Under the pieces are notes generated by a model, which saw nothing but the letters and a program-made list of their open reading frames with translations, ran no database searches and had not been told where the DNA came from. A DNA stretch of 20,306 nucleotides from the NCBI GenBank assembly GCA_944327425.1, contig CALVHJ010000013.1:1-20306 (forward strand), written 5' to 3'. Every line of letters begins with the position of its first letter. Position 1 is the first letter of the stretch. The stretch comes from an uncultured Bacilli bacterium. GTDB taxonomy: Bacteria > Bacillota_I > Bacilli_A > RF39 > UBA660. Position numbers and translations under genes: made by a program. Positions 1 through 7,377 of this stretch are shown piece by piece.

Positions 1-6
1 TGTATA

Positions 7-68
7 GTACGAAAGTGCAGCAGAAAAAAACTAACCGTGAGGTTAGGCGGATTAACGTAAGTTAATTC
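7..68 (+). ncRNA. Three consecutive GNRA-capped hairpins upstream of ileS (unassigned structured RNA)
   Basis: Three hairpins follow each other. 7-18 has a 4-bp stem with a GAAA loop. 31-46 is CTAACC-GTGA-GGTTAG. 49-68 has an 8-bp stem with one G-T pair and a GTAA loop. All loops fit GNRA, which is typical of folded RNA rather than chance AT-rich DNA. The last stem ends 17 bases before the Shine-Dalgarno of ileS, so this could be the 3' end of a 5'-UTR element or of a separate small RNA starting before the window. No T-box NCCA-binding bulge (TGG) and no intrinsic terminator is visible, so I do not call it a T-box. Confidence 0.4.
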
Positions 69-94
69 TTATGTTCTGTTTTAAAGGAGGATTT

Positions 95-3000
95 ATGAAA
101 AAATTTAAGGAATTAGATAAACGTAATGTTAATTTAGTAGAGAAAGATATTAGAGATTATTGGGATAAAATTGATATATTAAAATTATCAATTGAATCAA
201 GAGATAAAGAAAATAACTTTGTTTTTTATGATGGGCCGGCTACTGCTAATGGGATGCCCGGACTTCATCATATGGTAGGAAAGTTTTTAAAGGATACTTT
301 TTGTAAGTATAAGACGATGCAAGGATGCAGAGTAATAAGAAAAATTGGTTGGGATACTCATGGTTTACCGGTTGAAGTTCAAGTAGAAAAAAAACTTGGT
401 TTTAGTGGTAAAGGTGATATTGAAAAATACGGAATAAAAGAATTTAATCAGAAATGTCGTGAAACAGTTTGGGAAAATGAAGAAGCTTTTTCGAGACTTA
501 CAAAAGAAATGGGTCAATTTATTGATTTAGATGATCCATATATTACATATAATAATGATTATATTGAAACAGAATGGTGGATTCTAAAGAAATTTTTTGA
601 TGAAGGTTTATTTTATGAGGGATTAAAAATACTTCCTTATTGTCCTAGATGTGGAACTGGACTTGCTAGTCATGAAGTACAACAAGGTTACAAGGAAGTA
701 GATGTTGATACTGTTATTGTTCCTTTTAAAAGAATAGATAAAGATGAATATTTTTTGGTTTGGACAACAACACCATGGACATTAATTGCTAATGTGGCTT
801 TATGTGTTAATCCGAATGAATATTATGTACTTGTAGAATCTAAAGGTTATAAATTTATTTTAGCAGAGAAATTAGTTAATACTGTTTTAGGCGATGTTTA
901 TACGGTATTAGATAGATTTTTAGGTAGTACTTTAGAAAATGTGGGATATGAACAATTAATACCAAGTTTAACAGTTAATAAAAAAGCTTTTTATGTAACG
1001 TGTGATACTTATGTAACAATGGAAGATGGAACAGGTATTGTTCATATGGCTCCGGCTTTTGGGGCTGATGATTATGAAGTTGGAAGACGTTATAATTTGC
1101 CTATTTTAAATCCGGTTGGGGATGACGGATGTTATACAGAAGGTTTATGGAAAGGAATGAATGTATTCGCAGCTGATAAAGAGGTAATTAAGTATTTGAA
1201 AGAAAATAATAAGTTATTTAAAAAAATACATATGAAACATAATTATCCTCATTGTTGGAGATGTAATACACCACTTATTTATTATTCTAAACCAAGTTAT
1301 TATTTAGAAATTACGAAGATTAAAGATAAAATTGTTGAAAATAATGAAATGGTGAATTGGTATCCTTCTTATGTGGGCGAAAAAAGATTTGGTAATTGGC
1401 TAGAAAATTTAAATGACTGGGCTATTAGCAGAAGTCGTTATTGGGGAACACCACTACCACTTTGGCGATGTGACTGTGGGTATATGGATATGATTGGTTC
1501 CCGTAGTGAATTACTTGAAAAAGCTATAGAAGAAATAGATGAAAATATTGATTTACATAGGCCATTTGTTGATGATGTTCATATTAAATGTCCAAAGTGT
1601 GGTAAAGTAATGAGTCGGACACCAGAGGTAATTGACTGTTGGTTTGATTCAGGTTCTATGCCGTTTGCAGAGTATCATTATCCTTTTGAAAATATGGAAC
1701 TTTTTGAAAATCAATTTCCGGCAGATTTTATTTGTGAAGGAATTGATCAAACAAGAGGTTGGTTTTATTCTTTACTTGTTATAAGTACTTTTGTTAAAGG
1801 GATAAGTCCTTATAAGAATGTTTTAGTAAATGAGTTATTATTAGATAAATATGGGAAAAAGATGCATAAGAGTAGAGGAAATGCTATAGAACCATTTAGT
1901 TTGATGGAACGTTTTGGAGCAGATACAATTAGATGGTATTTACCATTTGTTAGTCCAGTTTGGACGCCAATTAAATTTGATGAAGACGGGTTAAAAGAAG
2001 TATATTCGAAGTTCTTTAATCCTCTTAAGAATACATATAATTTCTTTACTTTGTATGCTAATACAGATAATATTGATATCCTTAATTGTAAGGTTAGTTA
2101 TGATAATTTGGAAGAAATAGATAAATGGTTATTATCTAAATATCATAGTTTACTTAAATATGTGACTGAGGCTTATGATGAATATGATTTAAATAAAGTA
2201 GTAAGAGCTATAACCAATTTTGTATCAGAAGATTTATCAAATTGGTATATTAGAAGGAATAGAGATCGCTTCTGGGGTAGTAGTCTTGATAATTCGAAGA
2301 AAGCTGTTTATAGTACAACTTATGAAGTTTTAGTTGGTTTATCAAAAATGGTAGCACCAATAATTCCTTATTTAAGTGAAGAGTTATATCGAAATCTTAC
2401 GAAAGAAAAATCTGTTCATATTGCTTATTTCCCTAAATACAATACGGAATATATTGATTTAAAATTAGAAGAAAAAATGGATACAGTTAGAACGCTTATT
2501 AGTATTGGAAGAAATATAAGAGAAGAGGCAAAAATAAAGGTAAGAGAACCTTTAGCTGTATGTATGTTAAATGCTTCCTTAGAGCCTTTAATTGGAAATT
2601 TAAAAGATTTAATATTAGAAGAGTTAAATGTTAAAAATATTGTGTTTACTAATGATTTAAATAAGTATATTAATTTCTTTGTTAAACCAAACTTTAAAGT
2701 GGCAGGTCCTATATTTGGAGCTAATATTAAAGTGTTTAGTGATATTTTGGCAGATTTAACTAATGATGATATAGCTAAATTAAATAAAGGAGAAACTATT
2801 AATATAACTATTGATGATACAAACTATGAAATAGATGCTAGTTATACCGATATTAGAATAAAAGCTCAAGAAGGATATAATGTTGGTATGGAAAATAATT
2901 TGTTTGTTATTTTGAATACGGTTAGAACTGAAGAATTAGTTTTAGAAGGTTTAGCAAGAGAGTTTGTGTCTAAAGTACAAAATATTAGAAAAGAAAATGA

Positions 3001-3187
3001 TTATAATGTAGCAGATAGAATAGTTATTAATTATAATGCTGATGAAGAAATAAGAAAAGCTATAGATATGTTTAAAGATTATATTAAGAGTGAGACTTTA
3101 GCAATAGATATTTGTTATGATGATAGTTTAAATAAAGAAATTGATTTAAATGGACATATGGCAAGTATTATGACAAAGAAAGTTTAA
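95..3187 (+). CDS. ileS: Isoleucyl-tRNA synthetase, type 2 (eukaryote-like), with GXHH signature
   Basis: Charges tRNA-Ile with isoleucine in the cytosol. The product is 1030 residues, the usual length of the class I IleRS2 clade. Visible marks are the signature region at residues 55-59 (P-G-L-H-H), GWDTHGLPVEVQVEK (typical IleRS2), a zinc-type CPRC near 183, the CP1 editing-domain motifs TTTPWTL and GTGIVHMAPAFG, and the KMSKS loop as KMHKS at 589-593. The canonical HXGH box is changed to GXHH, with the first and third positions exchanged. An upstream in-frame ATG at 71 exists, but AGGAGG at 85-90 lies 4 bases before the ATG at 95, so 95 is the start. The gene appears monocistronic and ends in a terminator that overlaps its stop codon. 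IleRS2 enzymes are known for mupirocin resistance. Confidence 0.97.
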   Translation: MKKFKELDKRNVNLVEKDIRDYWDKIDILKLSIESRDKENNFVFYDGPATANGMPGLHHMVGKFLKDTFCKYKTMQGCRVIRKIGWDTHGLPVEVQVEKKLGFSGKGDIEKYGIKEFNQKCRETVWENEEAFSRLTKEMGQFIDLDDPYITYNNDYIETEWWILKKFFDEGLFYEGLKILPYCPRCGTGLASHEVQQGYKEVDVDTVIVPFKRIDKDEYFLVWTTTPWTLIANVALCVNPNEYYVLVESKGYKFILAEKLVNTVLGDVYTVLDRFLGSTLENVGYEQLIPSLTVNKKAFYVTCDTYVTMEDGTGIVHMAPAFGADDYEVGRRYNLPILNPVGDDGCYTEGLWKGMNVFAADKEVIKYLKENNKLFKKIHMKHNYPHCWRCNTPLIYYSKPSYYLEITKIKDKIVENNEMVNWYPSYVGEKRFGNWLENLNDWAISRSRYWGTPLPLWRCDCGYMDMIGSRSELLEKAIEEIDENIDLHRPFVDDVHIKCPKCGKVMSRTPEVIDCWFDSGSMPFAEYHYPFENMELFENQFPADFICEGIDQTRGWFYSLLVISTFVKGISPYKNVLVNELLLDKYGKKMHKSRGNAIEPFSLMERFGADTIRWYLPFVSPVWTPIKFDEDGLKEVYSKFFNPLKNTYNFFTLYANTDNIDILNCKVSYDNLEEIDKWLLSKYHSLLKYVTEAYDEYDLNKVVRAITNFVSEDLSNWYIRRNRDRFWGSSLDNSKKAVYSTTYEVLVGLSKMVAPIIPYLSEELYRNLTKEKSVHIAYFPKYNTEYIDLKLEEKMDTVRTLISIGRNIREEAKIKVREPLAVCMLNASLEPLIGNLKDLILEELNVKNIVFTNDLNKYINFFVKPNFKVAGPIFGANIKVFSDILADLTNDDIAKLNKGETINITIDDTNYEIDASYTDIRIKAQEGYNVGMENNLFVILNTVRTEELVLEGLAREFVSKVQNIRKENDYNVADRIVINYNADEEIRKAIDMFKDYIKSETLAIDICYDDSLNKEIDLNGHMASIMTKKV

Positions 3188-3203
3188 AAGCTTTCTTTTT
3201 TTT
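3175..3203 (+). terminator. Intrinsic terminator of ileS
   Basis: An 8-bp stem AAAGAAAG/CTTTCTTT (3175-3182 with 3191-3198) is followed by a T-run to 3203. The left arm overlaps the last codons of ileS. Confidence 0.8.
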
Positions 3204-3266
3204 CTAGCACTTATCAAGTTAACTTGTTCATATAAATAATTGTAGCATTTAGAAAGGAAGGCTTAG

Positions 3267-3387
3267 ATGAATTTAAATGATTTAAAGATAAGTATTTTGT
3301 TTTATGAAGATATAGAAGAACCAGTTGTTTATGCTGTTTATAGTTGATGTGAAAGAAAATAAGTTGTATTATATATTAAGTGCTTAA
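3267..3387 (+). pseudogene. Small frameshifted gene, unrecognised
   Basis: A good Shine-Dalgarno (AGGAAGG, 3255-3261) precedes the ATG at 3267. The first frame encodes about 26 residues (MNLNDLKISILFYEDIEEP...) and stops at TGA 3345-3347. Another frame continues to a stop at 3385-3387 with a plausible coding tail (VDVKENKLYYILSA). Joined, they would make a protein of roughly 40 residues. A strong hairpin terminator follows 10 bases later, so the unit has ribosome site, coding signal and terminator but is broken by a frame change near 3330-3345, where the hexamer GTTTAT occurs twice. It could also be a genuine 26-residue peptide or a sequencing error. No function is recognised. Confidence 0.4.
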
Positions 3388-3396
3388 TAAATCTTT

Positions 3397-3433
3397 AAAG
3401 AACGAGTGTAAATTTATTATACTAGTTCTTTTT
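3397..3433 (+). terminator. Intrinsic terminator after the small frameshifted gene
   Basis: A long hairpin: left arm 3397-3410, right arm 3418-3431, 14 pairs with one mismatch and one wobble, 7-base loop, then T-rich sequence. It closes the 3267-3387 unit and isolates the next gene. Confidence 0.7.
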
Positions 3434-3439
3434 ATATGT

Positions 3440-3467
3440 TTGAAAAAAGGCTATAACATGATATACT
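3440..3467 (+). promoter_or_regulatory. Promoter of the 3509 membrane-protein gene
   Basis: -35 TTGAAA at 3440-3445, 16-base spacer, -10 TATACT at 3462-3467 with an extended TGA just before it. Confidence 0.65.
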
Positions 3468-3508
3468 ATATATGAAACAAACCACCATTAAGAGTAGGAG
3501 TTAATAAA

Positions 3509-4612
3509 ATGGAAAAGATAAGCTATACCATACCAAAAGAAAATTTAGATTTTCCAATAATTAAAAAATTAATTAATGTATTCAAAACTAAAGAAATATG
3601 GTTATCCTTTGATAGCATTTCAAAAAACGAAGTTAAAAAAATTAAGACTGATAAAATATTTATAAATAAAGATAAATTTTACATGAAACTAAAAAAGAAT
3701 CAATTTTATTATGTAATAAGCCAAATCTTAGAATTAAATTATAACTTTTGCCTATTTTCGTTAAAAAAAGAATATAATAGTGTAACTAAAGAAATGATTA
3801 ATGATAAAGAAATATTGTATAAAATTAATTTTGACAACTCTAAAGGAAAACTAAATATAAATTTTGATTTAGAGAAATTTAACAAAATAACAACCCAAGT
3901 AAAACTAGACAATATTATAAAAGAAATAAATACTAGAGATAAACAAAGAAAACAAATAAGTAATGGTATGGTAATATTATTTATAGTTACAGTTTTAACA
4001 TTTTTTATAGCAGGGAACATTATTTCTGAAATTTCAATAAACACTGAATATATGTGGTCAATGTGGCTTTGGTTGCCTATCCCGATCTTATCAATTATTT
4101 TAGGATACAAATATCAAAAGATGAAAGTAAAATGTAAGAAAAATATTATTGGAGGATACATAGTAGCTTTTATGCTATTACTGTTTGGATTCTATACTTT
4201 TATTTTCCCGAATGAAAATTATCAAGAAATTTTTAAACTGGAAGGAATAATAAATGTTCCACTTCCAAACGATGGGATATATACGATAACAAAATGGAAT
4301 GATAAAGCCTTAAAATGTAATACATTACATGATGTCTATTTTAAAGAACACGAAGAATTGGAACGTGAAATAGAAAATAGTAAAACTTGGGTAAAAAGCA
4401 ATAGTTTTAACTCAAATGTAGAAACACTTATTTCACCACTTATAACTTGTAGTGATGAAGAAAATTGTTATTATTCTGTTTATATTAAAGAAACTGATCT
4501 ATATAATACTTTACCTACTGAAAACGGGTTATATCATATATACACAATGGTTTATAATCAAGATATCCACCGTTTAAAAATTGTGGAATATAATTATAGC
4601 TATGACGTTTAA
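3509..4612 (+). CDS. Unrecognised membrane protein, 367 aa
   Basis: I do not recognise this family. Residues 1-150 are soluble and Lys/Asn-rich. Three hydrophobic segments follow at about 153-173, 183-200 and 213-233, then a C-terminal domain of about 130 residues with three cysteines (near 272, 314 and 319) and many aromatic residues. With three membrane passes the two large domains should lie on opposite sides; by the positive-inside rule the Lys-rich N-terminal domain is probably cytoplasmic and the C-terminal domain extracytoplasmic. AGGAG at 3496-3500 supports the ATG at 3509. The gene stands alone between a terminator and degraded sequence, in an accessory stretch with other membrane proteins. 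Confidence 0.75.
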   Translation: MEKISYTIPKENLDFPIIKKLINVFKTKEIWLSFDSISKNEVKKIKTDKIFINKDKFYMKLKKNQFYYVISQILELNYNFCLFSLKKEYNSVTKEMINDKEILYKINFDNSKGKLNINFDLEKFNKITTQVKLDNIIKEINTRDKQRKQISNGMVILFIVTVLTFFIAGNIISEISINTEYMWSMWLWLPIPILSIILGYKYQKMKVKCKKNIIGGYIVAFMLLLFGFYTFIFPNENYQEIFKLEGIINVPLPNDGIYTITKWNDKALKCNTLHDVYFKEHEELEREIENSKTWVKSNSFNSNVETLISPLITCSDEENCYYSVYIKETDLYNTLPTENGLYHIYTMVYNQDIHRLKIVEYNYSYDV

Positions 4613-4691
4613 TTTTCACTTTTATTAAAAAATCAGTATAGCATGGTTTTAGAAAAATTGCTAATACAAATTGCGATGGATATAGCTATAA

Positions 4692-4727
4692 GATATAAAG
4701 TGTAATACGGAAGTAAAAAAGTATTAG
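4692..4727 (+). pseudogene. 3' remnant of a second RDD-family gene
   Basis: This segment reads D-I-K-C-N-T-E-V-K-K-Y-stop. The intact RDD gene at 4861-5250 reads D-I-K-C-N-T-E-V-K near its end (from 5203). Over 28 bases, 25 are identical and all three differences are synonymous. The upstream frame is closed by stops, so only the tail of a former paralogue remains. Confidence 0.6.
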
Positions 4728-4816
4728 TGAAAATATGATGTGAACCCTAAACAGGAAACATTAAATAAAATAAAAATTAAGTAAAGTGTAGCTCTTATAT
4801 ATCTTCTTCTTAGGAA

Positions 4817-4845
4817 TTGGCGGTAAAATAAAAATAGGATTTAAT
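4817..4845 (+). promoter_or_regulatory. Probable promoter of the RDD gene
   Basis: TTGGCG (4817-4822), 17-base spacer, TTTAAT (4840-4845). The -10 box ends only 15 bases before the ATG, so the predicted transcript start falls in or next to the Shine-Dalgarno. Confidence 0.4.
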
Positions 4846-4860
4846 ATTGGAGGGTAAAAA

Positions 4861-5250
4861 ATGTTTTTAAAATTTAGAAGATTAGTGGCTTTATATATAG
4901 ATTATTTAATAGTTTTTTATGTATCGTATTTTCCTATGAATTATATTTATTCTCTTTTTAATAATATGTTCATGAATATTGTAACAGGTTTAATAGCAAT
5001 GATTTTACTAATAAATCTATTTTTAAGAAAAGACTGTTTAATAGGATATGAAAGTATTGGTAAAAAAATAATGAGATTAAAAATATATCAAGATGATAAA
5101 CCTGTAAAAGATAAAAAAATATTGATGGATCGAGTTTTTTATACACTATGGCCATTTGTAGAATATCCTTTTATGATTTTATACAATAATAAAAGTAAAG
5201 GGGACATAAAATGTAATACAGAAGTAAAAAGTTTCAGAAAAAATAGCTGA
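4861..5250 (+). CDS. RDD-family membrane protein
   Basis: A small 129-residue membrane protein. The N-terminal RRLVALYIDYLIVFY carries the Arg/Asp pattern of RDD proteins, and SIGKKIMRLKIY (about 62-73) matches the conserved loop after the second membrane segment. Hydrophobic segments lie at about 8-30, 36-54 and 90-107. RDD proteins are small multi-pass membrane proteins, some linked to ion transport; the substrate cannot be told here. The Shine-Dalgarno GGAGGG sits at 4849-4854. The stop is TGA inside a terminator, and a remnant of a close relative lies just upstream, which suggests past duplication. Confidence 0.85.
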   Translation: MFLKFRRLVALYIDYLIVFYVSYFPMNYIYSLFNNMFMNIVTGLIAMILLINLFLRKDCLIGYESIGKKIMRLKIYQDDKPVKDKKILMDRVFYTLWPFVEYPFMILYNNKSKGDIKCNTEVKSFRKNS

Positions 5251-5259
5251 AACTTTTTT
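5227..5259 (+). terminator. Intrinsic terminator of the RDD gene
   Basis: An 11-bp perfect stem (5227-5237 with 5247-5257), 9-base loop, then a T-run. It includes the final codons and the TGA stop. Confidence 0.85.
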
Positions 5260-5344
5260 CTTACAGAAAATAACAAGATAATATCCCCACAAACAGGAAA
5301 TAATATAGTATATTATATATGAGATAATACAATTAATTTACGTT

Positions 5345-5382
5345 AGTTCTTTTTAATGTTTAAAAAACATGATATACTATAA
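5345..5382 (+). promoter_or_regulatory. Extended -10 promoter of the 5399 gene, in a repeated block
   Basis: TATACT at 5373-5378 is preceded by TGA (extended -10); the -35 is weak (TTTTTA at about 5350). The blocks TAGTTCTTTTTA and ACATGATATACTATA are also present upstream of the gene at 3509. Confidence 0.5.
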
Positions 5383-5398
5383 TTAAGGTTTGGTAATT

Positions 5399-6352
5399 AT
5401 GATAGAAGTAATAATTTTAATAATAATATTAATTGTTTTAAATATTTTAGAAAAAAAGCTAAGTAAAAAAACTTATAATTTAGTAATAAAAATATTTGTG
5501 GGCATAATAGCTTCTTTTTATATTATTAATATTTTATCTAGTTTACGGGCAATTATAGCAGTTTTAATCATAATAGCAATTTTATTATTTTTCTATTTTC
5601 TAGTTAAATTAATTGATAGAAAAACTAGTGATGTTTTTAAAATTCGCTTGATTAAAGTTTCTTTAGGGATCGGTGCTATTATTATGGTTGCTATATTTAT
5701 TGCAGCTATTTATGATAGATTTAATCCTTTAAATGATTTTGAAGAGTTGGTAATTAATATGGTTCTTATAATTTCTTTTATATTATTTAGTCTTCCGGGA
5801 ATTATGATGATATTCTTTGGAAATATTAAGCCACCCAAACCAGATAAATATTTATTAAAACAAGATAATTATATAGATTTTAGTAACTATCTAAATAAAA
5901 GATTATTATTAAATGACTATCAAGAAGTATATAGTGAAGAAAATCTAAAAATATATAAGAAAATAGTAAAAAAGAACAAACATTATATCATCGATTTTAA
6001 AACCGAGGAATTTACCGAAGATATTTATAATGATTTATATGATAATAAAATGGTTCCAATAATGGAAAAAGATTTAAAAGAAATGCAAAATAAAATGTAT
6101 CGTAGTTTATATGTAACATATATCGTAAGTGTAGATAGATTAACTTCATATTTTAATAATTTTATAAAAGGACTAGACCAAGATATAAGATATTTTAGTT
6201 TACCAGTAGGAATTTCTTTTGGAGGAAATAAAATATATATAGCAGCAGAAATAAAGGGATTTGAAATGAGTGAATTAAAGAAAATGAAAAAAGAAGTATT
6301 AGAAATATTAGAGATTAATAAAGAAAAAAGTGGTAGTTATGATAGGAATTAG
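5399..6352 (+). CDS. Unrecognised multi-pass membrane protein, 317 aa
   Basis: I do not recognise a family. The N-terminal half has about five hydrophobic segments (1-17, 28-48, 50-72, 84-105, 119-141). A short KPPKPDK linker (about 144-150) leads to a charged C-terminal domain of about 165 residues that looks alpha/beta (YIDFSNYLNKRLLLND..., then VGISFGGNKIYIAAEIKG) and is probably cytoplasmic. A TTG at 5390 in frame could also start, but AAGG at 5385-5388 fits the ATG at 5399 better. A single-gene unit, with no partner obvious. Confidence 0.75.
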   Translation: MIEVIILIIILIVLNILEKKLSKKTYNLVIKIFVGIIASFYIINILSSLRAIIAVLIIIAILLFFYFLVKLIDRKTSDVFKIRLIKVSLGIGAIIMVAIFIAAIYDRFNPLNDFEELVINMVLIISFILFSLPGIMMIFFGNIKPPKPDKYLLKQDNYIDFSNYLNKRLLLNDYQEVYSEENLKIYKKIVKKNKHYIIDFKTEEFTEDIYNDLYDNKMVPIMEKDLKEMQNKMYRSLYVTYIVSVDRLTSYFNNFIKGLDQDIRYFSLPVGISFGGNKIYIAAEIKGFEMSELKKMKKEVLEILEINKEKSGSYDRN

Positions 6353-6371
6353 TTTTAAAATTTTAAATGAA

Positions 6372-6389
6372 TATAATAAATTTATTATA
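6372..6389. repeat. 18-bp perfect AT palindrome
   Basis: TATAATAAATTTATTATA, just after the stop of the 5399-6352 gene. It could form a cruciform or be part of a 3' end, but no T-run follows directly, so I do not call it a terminator. Confidence 0.4.
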
Positions 6390-6487
6390 AGTTTTGATGT
6401 TTTTGTTGGACTAGTCTTATGATCTTTTGTTAGATAAGATAGTATGCATTATGGGTAATAGTTAGTTCCTTTTAATATAGATAAACA

Positions 6488-6493
6488 TATAAT
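6488..6493 (+). promoter_or_regulatory. Candidate -10 box of the holin gene
   Basis: Consensus TATAAT lies 14 bases before the ATG. The -35 position (GTTCCT at 6465-6470) is poor. AGGAGG follows at 6497-6502. Confidence 0.35.
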
Positions 6494-6507
6494 AAGTAGG
6501 AGGCTTT

Positions 6508-6897
6508 ATGGAACATGTAATTAATATTGGCTCTTACTTATTAGGAGGTATTGATACACCAATAATTGTGTTATTTATATTGATGGTGTATGTTTATTTA
6601 ACTGGTTGGTGTAAGGTAGTATTTTGCCATAAAATGAATAAATTAGTGGGATTAAAAGGGATAATTAGAAATGTTGGTTATTTTGTTATTGTATCATTAT
6701 CAGTGTTATTAGATAAAATTATGGGTAGTAGTGAGGCAATAAGGACAATAGTTATTTATTTTTTTATTGCTCATGAGGGTATGTTAATACTTAAGTGTTG
6801 GTGTAAAATGGGACTGCCCCTACCAAAGAAAATATATAATACTTTAGAAGGGCTATTGGGAGAAGAAATAGATGAAGAAAATGATGGGCAAAAATAA
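6508..6897 (+). CDS. Phage-type holin (holin 4 / toxin-secretion holin family)
   Basis: A 129-residue membrane protein. The family pattern is clear: N-V-G-Y after the first cytoplasmic stretch (55-58), a second hydrophobic segment ending L-L-D-K, a third segment, then an E-G-containing stretch and the tail G-L-P-L-P-K-K-I-Y-N-T-L-E-G-L (102-116). Such holins make membrane lesions that release endolysin, or aid secretion of wall hydrolases and toxins. No terminase, capsid or integrase lies nearby, so this is not a prophage in the window. A signal-less endolysin is encoded at 10020-10808 and may be the partner. Shine-Dalgarno AGGAGG at 6497-6502. Confidence 0.8.
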   Translation: MEHVINIGSYLLGGIDTPIIVLFILMVYVYLTGWCKVVFCHKMNKLVGLKGIIRNVGYFVIVSLSVLLDKIMGSSEAIRTIVIYFFIAHEGMLILKCWCKMGLPLPKKIYNTLEGLLGEEIDEENDGQK

Positions 6898-6908
6898 TTT
6901 AAAATATA

Positions 6909-6937
6909 TTGTATTTTTTGGTTTTATAACGTATAAT
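6909..6937 (+). promoter_or_regulatory. Promoter of the NfeD-SPFH operon
   Basis: -35 TTGTAT (6909-6914), 17-base spacer, consensus -10 TATAAT (6932-6937). Confidence 0.7.
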
Positions 6938-6957
6938 GAGGTTAGGTAGGTGGTTAT

Positions 6958-7377
6958 ATGTGGGTTATATGGTTAATTATTGTTGTCCTTTTAACTATTT
7001 TGGAGGTAATAACAATTAATCTAGTAAGTGTTTGGTTTATTTTAAGCGGAATTATAAGTTTATTTTTATCATTTGTTATTGATTCGTTTTATGTACAGTT
7101 TGGCATATTTGTAGGATTAGGATTAGTACTCATGCTTCTTACAAGACCATATCTTACAAAAAAGTTAGCTAAAAAAAGAATAGCAACTAATCTAGATAGA
7201 GTAATTGGTATGAAAGGTGTTGTTACTTCAGAAATTTTAAAATTCAAAGTGGGGGAAGTTAAGGTTGATGGTAAAAAGTGGAGTGCTATTAGTAAAGAAA
7301 ATATAGGGGTTGGCGATGAAGTTATTATTGAAGATATTGATGGAGTTAAACTCATTGTGAGAAAGGATGATAAATAA
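6958..7377 (+). CDS. NfeD-like membrane protein (short form, C-terminal OB fold)
   Basis: A 139-residue protein with three membrane segments (about 2-20, 24-41, 47-64) and a small beta-rich domain (about 80-137) with G-M-K-G-V-V and the VGDEVIIEDIDGVKLIV pattern of the NfeD OB fold. NfeD proteins partner SPFH/stomatin proteins in membrane microdomains. Its stop TAA overlaps the ATG of the SPFH gene by one base (TAATG), which indicates translational coupling. The Shine-Dalgarno is AGGTGG at about 6948-6953. Confidence 0.92.
   Translation: MWVIWLIIVVLLTILEVITINLVSVWFILSGIISLFLSFVIDSFYVQFGIFVGLGLVLMLLTRPYLTKKLAKKRIATNLDRVIGMKGVVTSEILKFKVGEVKVDGKKWSAISKENIGVGDEVIIEDIDGVKLIVRKDDK

Larger units (their letters stand above)
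4613..4860. other. Intergenic stretch with decayed coding fragments
   Basis: No intact gene is seen. The stretch holds short open segments that read like gene ends: the RDD remnant at 4692-4727, a frame at 4737-4784 reading DVNPKQETLNKIKIK then stop, and a frame just before the RDD gene reading FFLGIGGKIKIGFNIGG then stop. Only the first has a visible relative in the window; the other two may be chance. Confidence 0.4.

Noticed and set aside
1..70. Possible RNase P RNA or T-box leader, since GAAAGTGC plus CAGAAA looks like part of RNase P
   Set aside because: There is no room for the rest of RNase P RNA before ileS, and no T-box antiterminator bulge or terminator is visible.
3739..4110. Minus-strand ORF of 123 codons opposite the 3509 gene
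   Set aside because: A shadow frame of an AT-rich membrane-protein gene; no ribosome site, and the plus-strand gene has promoter and Shine-Dalgarno.
7089..7355. Minus-strand ORF inside the NfeD gene
   Set aside because: Shadow of a well-supported gene in the coupled NfeD-SPFH operon.
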